Source: Candidatus Pantoea soli
Lineage (GTDB): Bacteria; Pseudomonadota; Gammaproteobacteria; Enterobacterales; Enterobacteriaceae
DNA: 64,000 bases
Direction: 5' to 3'
Assembly: GCF_007833795.1 (NCBI RefSeq)
Contig: NZ_CP032703.1
Location: 1-64,000 of the forward strand
Each line of letters begins with the position of its first letter. Position 1 is the first letter of the stretch. Positions 56,426 through 64,000 of this stretch are shown here, piece by piece. The notes under the pieces are model-generated. The model searched no databases. It was not told the DNA's origin and worked only from the letters and a program-made list of their open reading frames with translations. The translations under genes were made by a program, and so were the position numbers.

Positions 56426-57372
56426 TGAAAGAAAAACAGGTTATTCTGGTCACCGGCAGCGATCTGGCTGCTGAAGCCCTGGCGCTGCTGCAGGATTACA
56501 CCGTGCTTTATGCCGGACGACAGCCAACGGAAGCTGAGCTGATCGCGCTGTGCGAAACGCATAATCCGGTCGCTATTATTGTGCGCTACGGCAAAATCAC
56601 AGCGCGCGTCATGGACGCCGCTCCAGCGTTGCGGGTGATTTCCAAGCACGGCAGCGGGATTGATGTTATTGACCAGGCAGCGGCAGCCGAGCGGCATATC
56701 CGCGTGCAGGCTGCCGTCGGGGCCAACGCGGCGGCGGTGGCAGAGCATACCTGGGCGATGATTCTCGCCTGCGCCAAGTCGGTGGTGCCGCTGGATCAGC
56801 GACTGCGCGAAGGGCACTGGGATAAAGCGCGGCATAAATCGATTGAGCTGGAAGGGCGCACGCTGGGGCTGGTGGGACTGGGCGCGATTGGCAGCCGGAT
56901 GGCCCTGCTGGGGCGCGCTTTCGGTATGCAGGTCATCGCCTGCGATCCCTGGGCCCGCCATTTCCCGGAAGGCTGCGAACCGGTGGCGCTGGAAGACCTG
57001 CTGGCGCGCGCGGACGTCATCTCGCTGCACTGCCCGCTCACCGCGCAGAACCACCAGATGATCAACAGCGAAACCCTGGCGCTGTGTCGCCCCGGTGCCA
57101 TTCTGGTTAACACCGCACGCGGCGGGCTGATTGATGAGCAGGCACTGTGCACGGCGCTGGATAACGGCACGCTGAGCTGGGCGGCGCTGGACAGCTTCAG
57201 CATCGAACCGCTGACCGCACCGCATCCGTGGCAGCAGCGTGCGAATGTACTGATCTCGCCGCATGTGGGCGGTGTCAGCGACCGCTCCTATATCCGCATG
57301 GGCACCATGGCGGCAAGCAATGTGCTCAGCGTGCTGCGGGAAACCGTCACTGAACAGGATGGTGCGTCATGA
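56425..57372 (+). CDS. D-isomer-specific 2-hydroxyacid dehydrogenase
   Basis: 315 residues. NAD fold GLVGLGAIGSRMALLGRAFG, catalytic Arg in NTARGGLIDE, Glu in FSIEPL and His in ISPHVGG. ATG 56425 shares its A with the stop TGA of the RraA-like gene and has GGAG upstream; a GTG at 56422 adds one codon. Oxidises or reduces a 2-hydroxy/2-oxo acid; substrate unknown. Confidence 0.9.
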   Translation: MKEKQVILVTGSDLAAEALALLQDYTVLYAGRQPTEAELIALCETHNPVAIIVRYGKITARVMDAAPALRVISKHGSGIDVIDQAAAAERHIRVQAAVGANAAAVAEHTWAMILACAKSVVPLDQRLREGHWDKARHKSIELEGRTLGLVGLGAIGSRMALLGRAFGMQVIACDPWARHFPEGCEPVALEDLLARADVISLHCPLTAQNHQMINSETLALCRPGAILVNTARGGLIDEQALCTALDNGTLSWAALDSFSIEPLTAPHPWQQRANVLISPHVGGVSDRSYIRMGTMAASNVLSVLRETVTEQDGAS

Positions 57373-58280
57373 TCTGCCTGACGCAGCCCGTCGTTCGTGA
57401 GGCAGAGGTGCTGACGCGTCTGCCTGATGAATTTCGCCAGCCCGACCCAGGCAATGCCTGGGCTCAGGCCAACCGCGGCGGAGAGGCAACCGACGCGTTC
57501 CTCGAAGGGCCGGTATGGCATCCCGATGGCTCGCTTTACGTCACGGATATTCCCTATGGCCGGATTTTTCGCATCGACAGCAGCGGGCGCTGGGAGCTGA
57601 TTGTCCGCTACGACGGCGAGCCGAACGGCATGAAGCTGATTGCGCCTGACACGCTGCTGATCACCGATTACCGCCTTGGGCTGGTCAGGCTGTCGCTGAC
57701 GGATCGGCGCGTCACGCCCTGGCTGGCACGGCGCAACAGTGAGAGCTTTCGCGGCGTCAACGATCTAACGCCTGACAGCCGGGGAAACCTGTACTTCACC
57801 GATCAGGGACAGACCGGACTGCACGATCCCACCGGCCGCGTCTATCGGCTGTCGCCGCAGGGTAAGCTCGATCTGCTGCTGGATAACTGCCCCAGCCCCA
57901 ATGGTCTGGTACTTTCGCCGGATGAACGCCTGCTGTATGTCGCGATGACGCGCGGCAACTGCATCTGGCGCGTGCCGCTGCAGCGGGATGGCTCGGTAAC
58001 GAAAGTCGGGCAGTTTTTTACCTCTTACGGCCCCAGCGGACCCGATGGCCTGGCGATGAACGAACAGGGCGAACTGCTGATCGCCAACCCGGGTCTGGGC
58101 CGCGTCTGGCGGCTTAACACCCTGGGCGAGCCGGTTGAAATTATCACCAGCCCGGCCGGGCGATCGACCACCAATCTGTGCTTTGGTGGCGCGGACCGCC
58201 GACAGCTTTTCATTACCGAGTCCGTCACCAGCACCATTCTGCACTGCCAGATGACAACGCCCGGTTGTCCGCTGCTTTAA
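57369..58280 (+). CDS. SMP-30/gluconolactonase family protein
   Basis: 303 residues of a six-bladed propeller lactonase. EGPVWHPDGSLYVTDIPYGRIF holds the metal-binding Glu; NDLTPDSRGNLYFTDQG and PSPNGLVLSPDERLLYVAMT carry the Asn and Asp ligands. Starts inside the end of the dehydrogenase gene (4-base overlap). Probably opens a sugar-acid lactone, which links the operon to sugar-acid catabolism. Confidence 0.88.
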   Translation: MICLTQPVVREAEVLTRLPDEFRQPDPGNAWAQANRGGEATDAFLEGPVWHPDGSLYVTDIPYGRIFRIDSSGRWELIVRYDGEPNGMKLIAPDTLLITDYRLGLVRLSLTDRRVTPWLARRNSESFRGVNDLTPDSRGNLYFTDQGQTGLHDPTGRVYRLSPQGKLDLLLDNCPSPNGLVLSPDERLLYVAMTRGNCIWRVPLQRDGSVTKVGQFFTSYGPSGPDGLAMNEQGELLIANPGLGRVWRLNTLGEPVEIITSPAGRSTTNLCFGGADRRQLFITESVTSTILHCQMTTPGCPLL

Positions 58281-58329
58281 CCTCTTCCTCTGCTAATAAC
58301 GTGCGTCAGTAAACGCTACGGAGACAGTG

Positions 58330-59676
58330 ATGACCCTGCTAACCTCAACCGATCGCGTGCCGGTGACGGCCGCCTCGTCGGACGATCCCGCGCTCAGTGA
58401 ACAGGAGTACCAGCTGAGCGAAGCCGCGGCCGCGAAGGCATTCCGGCGTATTCTGCCGTTTATCTTTATCTGTTATGTCGTGAGTTACCTTGACCGCACC
58501 AACGTCAGTTTTGCCGCGCTGGGAATGAACAGCGACCTTGGCCTGACGGCGGGGCAGTTTGGATTTGGCGCCGGTCTGTTTTTTATCGGCTATTTCCTGT
58601 TTGAAATTCCCAGTAATTTAATCATGCAAAAGGTCGGGGCGCGGATCTGGATCGCACGCATCATGATTTCGTGGGGCGTGATCTCCATGGCTACGGCGTT
58701 TGCGACCGGTCCCGTCAGCTTTTCCCTGGCCCGTTTTCTGCTGGGAGTGGCCGAAGCGGGTTTCACACCCGGCATTTATCTCTTTTTCACTTACTGGTTT
58801 CCCGGCAGCTGGCGCGCAAAAATTACCGCTGCGTTTCTGGTCGGCATACCGGTTGCTAACATCATTGGTGCGCCCCTTTCCGGCGCGCTGATGCAAATCA
58901 CCCAGCATGAACACATCCGTAACTGGCAGTGGCTGCTGCTGATTGAGGGCGCACCCGCGGTGGTTCTCGGCTTGCTGTGTCTGGTTCTCCTCAGCGACCG
59001 GCCGGAAAAAGCGCGCTGGCTGACGGCAACAGAACAATCACTGCTGAGCCGGCGTCTGGCTGCCGAGCAACAGCACATCGCCGCTGCACATGGCAGCAGC
59101 CTGCGGGATGCCCTGCGTAATCCGTTGCTCTACCGGCTGGCGCTGATCAACTTCTGTGGCATTGTCGGGTCGATTGGCGTGGGGCTGTGGATGCCGCAGA
59201 TCATCCGGCAGCTGGGCGTCAGCCATACGGCCACCGGTTTCCTCACCGCTATACCCTATGTGTGCGGTGCCATCAGCATGCTGCTGTGGGCCAAACGGGC
59301 TAACCGTGCCCGCAATCGTATTCACTGGATCAGCGGCGCGCTGTTGATCGCCGCGCTGGCGCTGGCCTGCAGCGCGCTGGTTGCCGATCCGCTGATGAAA
59401 ATGCTGGCATTGTGCGTCACGGTCAGCGGCATTCTCTCTTTTCAGGCCGCGTTCTGGGCACTGCCGTCGGGCTTCCTCACCGGCAGTGCTGCAGCCGGTG
59501 GACTGGCCATGATTGTCTCGGTGGGTAACCTGGGCGGGTTTGTCGGACCTTCGCTGATTGGCTTTATTCGTGAAACCAGCGGAGGCTTCACGTGGCCTCT
59601 GCTGGCCGTATCGGCCGTGCTGCTGCTGGGAACGCTGGTGGTGGCGACGGTTCGCGATCCGTGGCGCAAGTCATAA
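58330..59676 (+). CDS. MFS transporter, anion:cation symporter (ACS) family
   Basis: 448 residues, about 12 membrane segments. YLDRTNVSFAALGMNSDLGLTAGQFGFGAGLFFIGYF is the start of a tartrate/phthalate-type ACS carrier; key parts are LDRTNVSFA and FEIPSNLIMQKVGARIW. GGAG precedes ATG 58330. Last gene of the operon; imports the organic acid. Confidence 0.9.
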   Translation: MTLLTSTDRVPVTAASSDDPALSEQEYQLSEAAAAKAFRRILPFIFICYVVSYLDRTNVSFAALGMNSDLGLTAGQFGFGAGLFFIGYFLFEIPSNLIMQKVGARIWIARIMISWGVISMATAFATGPVSFSLARFLLGVAEAGFTPGIYLFFTYWFPGSWRAKITAAFLVGIPVANIIGAPLSGALMQITQHEHIRNWQWLLLIEGAPAVVLGLLCLVLLSDRPEKARWLTATEQSLLSRRLAAEQQHIAAAHGSSLRDALRNPLLYRLALINFCGIVGSIGVGLWMPQIIRQLGVSHTATGFLTAIPYVCGAISMLLWAKRANRARNRIHWISGALLIAALALACSALVADPLMKMLALCVTVSGILSFQAAFWALPSGFLTGSAAAGGLAMIVSVGNLGGFVGPSLIGFIRETSGGFTWPLLAVSAVLLLGTLVVATVRDPWRKS

Positions 59677-59983
59677 TGCCACACTGCCGGACAGCACGCC
59701 GTGCCGTCCGGCACACCCTGCCAGGCCTTCGTCATTACCCCTTCATAACCTGAAAAGCGGTCGCTGAGCGCGAAAAACGCCTTTTCCTTCTTCTTTCTCT
59801 TCACATCTGCCACGACATATCCCTTTTCTGCATTGATTTCTGCCGGCGAAGGCCTGCCTGCCGGCTGCGCATCGGGGGTGAGACGCGCGCGTATTCTGCT
59901 GGAGCAGCGCGGGTGATCCGCACCGGGCAGTGCGGGTTGCTGACGGGGACGGTCGGGAGAGGGACGAAGGCGGGATAACGGCG

Positions 59984-60009
59984 AAAAAAAGGCGCTGTTG
60001 CCAGCGCCT
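59984..60009 (-). terminator. Terminator of the second MFS gene
   Basis: On the minus strand GGCGCTG-GCAA-CAGCGCC followed by seven T residues, 22 bases after the stop. The remaining gap 59677-59983 holds only a TGCCGGAC / GTCCGGCA hairpin near 59687-59715 and no credible gene. Confidence 0.9.
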
Positions 60010-60030
60010 GTCATGCGTCACGGTGCAGGA

Positions 60031-61365
60031 CTATTTACTGACCGGAGCGGTCGCGGCCTCTGCGCGATTTTGCACCGGGCGGTTACGCCCCATGACCAGG
60101 ACCGCAATGCCGCCTGCGGCACACAGCAGCGCCAGCGGGATCATCGCCAGCGTATGGCTGCCGGTTGCGCCATTAATAATGCCGTAAACGTTCACCATCA
60201 GGCCGCCGCCAATCAGGTTGGCCATCGCACCAATTGCGGCCAGCCCGGCCGCCACAGTGGAAGAGGAGAGCCAGCCGGAAGCCAGCGCCCAGAACGGGCC
60301 TTTCATTGAATACGCACCGATCAGCACCAGCGAGAGAATCACCACGCTGCCGGTCAGCGAGCTGGTGATAAACGCGGAGAGCAGGCCGCCGGCAATCAGG
60401 AACAGCGTCAGCGCCGTATGCCAGCGGCGCTCACCGCTGCGGTCGGAACTGCGTCCCCAGACAATCATCAATACGGAAGCCAGGCCGTAAGGGATAGCAT
60501 TGACTAAACCGGTGGTGAAATTATCCAGCCCGTAGGACTTCAGCAGCATCGGCGACCAGACGCTGAGCGTGGAACCGGCCGCTGAAGCGCCAGCATAAAT
60601 CAGCGCCATGACCCAGATATGCTTGTGACGCAGTAACTGCCACAGTGAAATATGACCAATCGCCTTGCGTTTCGCGTTTTCCGCTGCGAGGGTGTCGTTC
60701 AGCCACGTTTTCTGTTCAGCCGTCAGCCAGCGCGCGTTGTCTGGCCGGTTACTGAGCAGGAAAAACGCTGCAATACCCAGCAGAATGGCGGGCAGGCCTT
60801 CGATGATAAACAGCCAGTGCCAGCCGCGCATACCCAGCCAGCCATCCATCGACAGAATCGCGCCGGAAATTGGCGAGCCAATAAAGTTGGCAACCGGAAT
60901 GGCCACCATAAACATCGCAATGACGCGCGCGCGATACTGCGCGGGGATCCACCAGGTGAGATACAGGATTACGCCAGGAAAGAAGCCGGCTTCGGCGGCA
61001 CCGAGCAGAAAGCGCAGGACATAGAGCATTTGCGCGCTTTCGACAAAAGCCGTACACACCGAGACAATGCCCCAGGTAATCATGATTCGCGAAATCCATA
61101 TCCTCGCGCCGACCTTCTGCATCGCCAGGTTACTCGGCACCTCAAACAGAAAGTAGCCGACAAAAAACAGGCTGCTGGCCAGCCCGAAGACCGCCTTCGA
61201 TAAGCCAAGATCTTCGTTCATCTGCAGCGAAGCCATTCCAATATTACCGCGATCGATAATAGCGAACAGATAACAAACCACCAGAAAGGGCAGGATACGC
61301 CAGGTGACGCGCCGGACGGTTTGTTGTTCAATCTCCGGGACCACGCGGTTCATCTTTTCGGACAT
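60031..61365 (-). CDS. MFS transporter, ACS family, second carrier
   Basis: 444 residues, about 12 membrane segments; IIDRGNIGMASLQMNEDLGLSKAVFGLASSLFFVGYF parallels the operon's other carrier, with key parts IDRGNIGMA and FEVPSNLAMQKVGARIW. GAGG precedes the ATG. Transcribed convergently toward the first MFS gene, with the same IclR-type palindrome in its promoter, so both carriers are likely induced together. Confidence 0.9.
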   Translation of the reverse strand: MSEKMNRVVPEIEQQTVRRVTWRILPFLVVCYLFAIIDRGNIGMASLQMNEDLGLSKAVFGLASSLFFVGYFLFEVPSNLAMQKVGARIWISRIMITWGIVSVCTAFVESAQMLYVLRFLLGAAEAGFFPGVILYLTWWIPAQYRARVIAMFMVAIPVANFIGSPISGAILSMDGWLGMRGWHWLFIIEGLPAILLGIAAFFLLSNRPDNARWLTAEQKTWLNDTLAAENAKRKAIGHISLWQLLRHKHIWVMALIYAGASAAGSTLSVWSPMLLKSYGLDNFTTGLVNAIPYGLASVLMIVWGRSSDRSGERRWHTALTLFLIAGGLLSAFITSSLTGSVVILSLVLIGAYSMKGPFWALASGWLSSSTVAAGLAAIGAMANLIGGGLMVNVYGIINGATGSHTLAMIPLALLCAAGGIAVLVMGRNRPVQNRAEAATAPVSK

Positions 61366-61385
61366 GTTCTACCTCACAGGTTTCC

Positions 61386-61434
61386 ATGGGTTTACACGTA
61401 ACAGGTAAAAGGAGTGTGTTTTACTGTGTAAAAC
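61386..61434. promoter_or_regulatory. IclR-type operator of the second MFS gene
   Basis: GTTTTACTGTGTAAAAC (61418-61434) has the same 7-bp arms and 3-bp centre as the site at 55701-55717. A half-like GTTTACACGTAAC lies at about 61390. From 61435 to 61771 nothing gene-like was seen. Confidence 0.65.
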
Positions 61435-61771
61435 CATGATGTACACAGTGCAATCATTATCCGGTTTATTCGCGCAGCGTGTGACGGCATCTCGTCAGGT
61501 TGCGCCTTATGTCACAAAAAAGTAGCGATAAGATGAAAGATGTGTGATTAAGCCTGAATTCCTGCGGCGCAGGAAGCGCGATGCGCACAGATGCACAAAG
61601 CAGCCGAAGCATAAGAACAGCGGAACGACGCGGGACGCGTCAGCAGGCGGCCAGCGCCTTAACGGAAAAGGGGTATTCAGGCTGGAGAGTGCATCAGGAC
61701 GTCAGCGCGCCGGGCAGGCGCTGCCAGGCCGGGTGAGAAGGCATGACAGCGCGGCGCAGAAGAAAGGTCGA

Positions 61772-62104
61772 TCAGTGCTCCATGCCCACCGTCATGCACA
61801 TTTCAGCACACTGCAGACAGAGGTCAGCACAACGCTGGCAATGTTCTGCGCTATGTTTCTGGCATTCCCAGCCTGCCAGCTGACACGCCATCGAGTTGAT
61901 GGTGCAGAGCTGTTCAGCCAGCTCACTCTGTGAGGCCAGTAGCTGAGCCGTCACACGACACAGCGCAGCACATTGCTGATTAAGCGTGATACAGGTGCTC
62001 ATCTCGTCGGCGTGTTCTTCATGCAGGCAGGCAGCCGCGCACTGGTCGCAGGCGGCAGCACAGCGATAGCAAAGCGCGATGCATTCATTTAAATCAGTAT
62101 TCAT
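61772..62104 (-). CDS. Cys-rich four-helix copper-binding protein (Csp/DUF326)
   Basis: 110 residues with 17 Cys, mostly spaced CxxxC or CxxC along predicted helices (ECIALCYRCAAACDQC at the start; CQRCADLCLQCAEMC at the end). This is the Csp copper-storage family; without a signal peptide it is the cytosolic (Csp3-like) type. AAGGA lies 8 bases before ATG 62104; the longer open frame to 62275 is not supported. No copper efflux genes adjoin it. The gap 62105-62585 is AT-rich and shows no gene. Confidence 0.88.
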   Translation of the reverse strand: MNTDLNECIALCYRCAAACDQCAAACLHEEHADEMSTCITLNQQCAALCRVTAQLLASQSELAEQLCTINSMACQLAGWECQKHSAEHCQRCADLCLQCAEMCMTVGMEH

Positions 62105-62585
62105 GAGATTCCTTAGCGCAGGATCATTCCGCACGCTTAATACGTAATTGCAGTAAAACTTAGCTAATCCATGCGATATTTCAAGCAAAAGTCGCAAAAA
62201 GGTGCATTTTGCATGCAATAAACCCTTGAAATAAACGCATTTAGAAAAATGTAAGGTTCTGTATATTAATCGCAACCGCTCAGGACGAAATAATTAAAAG
62301 TGTACAATTCGGCATGGCTTGTACAAATATAGGGTGGAGTTTTGTGCGAATTAAATAACCTGATAAGGTTTGCGTATGAAAAATTAAATCTTCCCGGCAA
62401 GAGTTTTAAGCGAAGCGGAACAGGGAAATGTGCACTATGCAGGCAGGTCAATGATCCGCAGCGGGATGAAAAATGACTCTCCTGGCAGGGCAAAACCGCG
62501 CAATTAAGCGAAGCGTTAAAATGCAGCCAGGAGAGTAGCAGGTAAAGGCAGGATGAGACTAAATCAGTAAAATGATTGACCTTTA

Positions 62586-62789
62586 TTATTTACGACGGCT
62601 GATTTTTCCTCCTTTTCTGCCCGCCTCAATCGCGCGCTGGGGGTCATTCTTAAAGTTACCGCCGCTCATCTGACCGCCCTTGCGGCCGGCTTCGGCAGCG
62701 CGTTCTTTATCAGCAGCGAAGTTGCCTGAACCACCGCGTCGTTGCGTTACTTTTTCTTCCTCTTCAGGTTTCTTCTTTGGGTCCTTCAT
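62586..62789 (-). CDS. KGG-motif general stress protein, YciG-like
   Basis: 67 residues, highly charged and probably disordered. Two KGG repeats, GNFAADKERAAEAGRKGGQ and GNFKNDPQRAIEAGRKGGK, as in YciG and con-10. GAGAGGAACG precedes the start. In enterobacteria yciG belongs with yciF/yciE (DUF892), and a DUF892 gene lies 450 bp away in opposite orientation. The gap 62790-63242 shows no gene. Confidence 0.92.
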   Translation of the reverse strand: MKDPKKKPEEEEKVTQRRGGSGNFAADKERAAEAGRKGGQMSGGNFKNDPQRAIEAGRKGGKISRRK

Positions 62790-63242
62790 TCGTTCCTCTC
62801 AGTTCATACCAGCATGAAGCAAAAATAAATGTAGCGATGTTTTTATCATAATCAAGCCGGAATTAATCTTAACTTTTTAATTCTGGCGGTGTGTTTGTTT
62901 AAGGAAAAGACAATTTTTGCTCGCGGGCAGGGTGAAAGTTTGCATCCGCAGAGTCACCAGGATTTCAGGCTGATAAAGATCGCTATTTATACCGGGAGTT
63001 AAAATGCTGTGGCTGGCCAAACAGGAATTAGCCGCCGTCGCAAATCCTGACACCATTTCTTGCACCGCGCCGGGTGCTTGCTACGTTTAATTAATCTGTG
63101 CGACAGCATTTAATTAACGCTTCGCTTATCTTCATTTAATCGCGGTCTGAATGATAAAAGCGAAGCGGTTTTTTCGCTTCCGTACTGATGCTACACCGCC
63201 TGGAGCGGTACAGCTGCCGTTTCCCTTACTTTGGAGAAAACA

Positions 63243-63743
63243 ATGACCAGGGAATCCGTGTATCTGGACTGGTTGCGCGATGCGCATGCCATGGAAAAAC
63301 ATGCTGAAACGGCCTTTAAAGCCGTGTTGCCGCGACTGGCGGCCTGGCCAGTGATTGAAAGCCGCTTTGAGCACTATCTTAACGCCACGCGCCAACAGCA
63401 GGCACAGGTCAGAGAAATTCTGAAACGCTATGACGCAAGCTGGTCAGTGCTGAAAGAGGCGCTGGGCCGGATGTCGGCAGTTGGCCAGGCGGCCAGTGAC
63501 ATGCTGCGTGATGCCGCGGGCGTGCGCGTGACGGTCAGCAGCTATGTATTTTGTCAGTATAAAGTCGCGACCTACAGCACCCTGCTGGCGGCAGCGGAAC
63601 TGGCTGATGATGCAGCCGGTATGCAGGTGATTCAGGCGGCGTTGCAGCATGAAAGGGACATGTGTGAGTGGCTGCAGCGTCAGCTGCCGGACGCGGCGGA
63701 AGACGAAATTTTACACCTGACCCGGGAAGAGGTGGTCAGTTAA
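63243..63743 (+). CDS. DUF892 (YciE/YciF) ferritin-like stress protein
   Basis: 166 residues, all-helical, with LDWLRDAHAMEKHAETAFKAVLPRLAAWP at the start and regularly placed Glu and His (HAMEKHAE, ESRFEHY, ALQHERDMCEWLQ) that fit a ferritin-like diiron bundle. GGAG at 63233-63236 supports ATG 63243. Role in stress response is inferred from the family. Confidence 0.88.
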   Translation: MTRESVYLDWLRDAHAMEKHAETAFKAVLPRLAAWPVIESRFEHYLNATRQQQAQVREILKRYDASWSVLKEALGRMSAVGQAASDMLRDAAGVRVTVSSYVFCQYKVATYSTLLAAAELADDAAGMQVIQAALQHERDMCEWLQRQLPDAAEDEILHLTREEVVS

Positions 63744-63817
63744 GCCGCAGGGGGAAGGGCAGCGTGATGGCCTCATACCCAACGACCAGGCCGCCCGCAG
63801 CAGCGGGCAGCCTTGGT

Positions 63818-64000
63818 TTACATATCCAGCAGTAAATGCGCCGAACGGGCGCGTGAGCAGCAGAGCGCGATCGCCTGGTCACTGCTGCTTTTCTCCGCCG
63901 CTGACTGCACGGTATCGCGATGATCCACCTCGCCCTCTATTACCCGCGTCAGGCAGGCACCGCACATGCCCATCTCGCAGGAGAGCGGTACCGCTACATT
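63818..64000 (-). CDS. C-terminal ferredoxin domain of a reductase (partial)
   Basis: The last 60 codons of a minus-strand gene whose start lies beyond the window. SCEMGMCGACLTRVIEG with CxxxxCxxC and a later CCSRA give the four Cys of a plant-type 2Fe-2S centre at a C-terminus, the layout of VanB/phthalate dioxygenase reductases. Stop TAA at 63818-63820. A hairpin CCGCCCGC / GCGGGCAG lies just downstream (63791-63810). The oxygenase partner is presumably outside. Confidence 0.8.
   Translation of the reverse strand, partial: NVAVPLSCEMGMCGACLTRVIEGEVDHRDTVQSAAEKSSSDQAIALCCSRARSAHLLLDM

Noticed and set aside
59442-60014. A 190-codon minus-strand frame between the two MFS genes
   Set aside because: Half of it is antisense to the first MFS gene, and the rest crosses a terminator.

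Overview
The window looks like the backbone and first accessory part of a large low-copy plasmid from a member of the Erwiniaceae, most likely Pantoea or a close relative. This is inferred from E. coli-like treBC/treR, supH and csp genes, GC-rich coding, and a RepFIB/P1-type replicon followed by sugar, sulfur and exopolysaccharide genes. No rRNA, tRNA, insertion sequence, integrase or CRISPR array was seen. Base 1 is the first base of repA, so the record was probably linearised there; the origin that should lie upstream of repA is outside the window.

Bases 1-5800 are the replication and partition module in the order known from phage-plasmid P1: repA, a long iteron field (about 25 copies of a TGATTACAGTGAA-type element, interrupted by a 32-copy 8-bp tandem array and a microsatellite), parA, parB, and two complete P1-like bipartite parS sites. 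A symmetric parS-like palindrome occurs again near 28.77 kb.

Bases 5.8-16 kb are a sulfur-scavenging island. It holds a sigma-54 activator carrying a C-terminal SsuA-like binding domain, a divergent sigma-54 promoter with two upstream palindromes, an SsuD-like monooxygenase, an FAD protein, an NtaA/DmoA-type monooxygenase, an MFS carrier, an SfnB/DszC-like flavoprotein and an orphan SsuA. Bases 16-28.7 kb hold a FUSC efflux pump, a BhsA-like small protein, an amino-acid uptake and deamination operon (RidA, ABC transporter, D-amino-acid PLP enzyme) with its IclR regulator, an iron-type binding protein, a SupH phosphatase, and an HxlR/YahK pair.

Bases 28.8-47.3 kb hold the trehalose genes (treC, treB, divergent treR), a chemoreceptor behind a near-perfect FliA promoter, a MASE2-GGDEF protein, a six-gene exopolysaccharide operon behind a JUMPstart/ops element, a YbiI-type zinc finger gene, a cold-shock gene followed by a 42-residue YmcF-like small protein, and a second chemoreceptor. 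Bases 48.2-54.8 kb are a complete sucrose regulon (scrK, scrY, scrA, scrB, scrR) with three matching operators. Bases 54.8-61.4 kb are an IclR-controlled hydroxy-acid or sugar-acid catabolic cluster (RraA-like, 2-hydroxyacid dehydrogenase, SMP-30, two MFS carriers); identical palindromes tie the distant MFS gene to the same regulator. The end carries a Cys-rich copper-binding protein, two stress proteins (KGG and DUF892) and the C-terminal ferredoxin domain of a truncated reductase.
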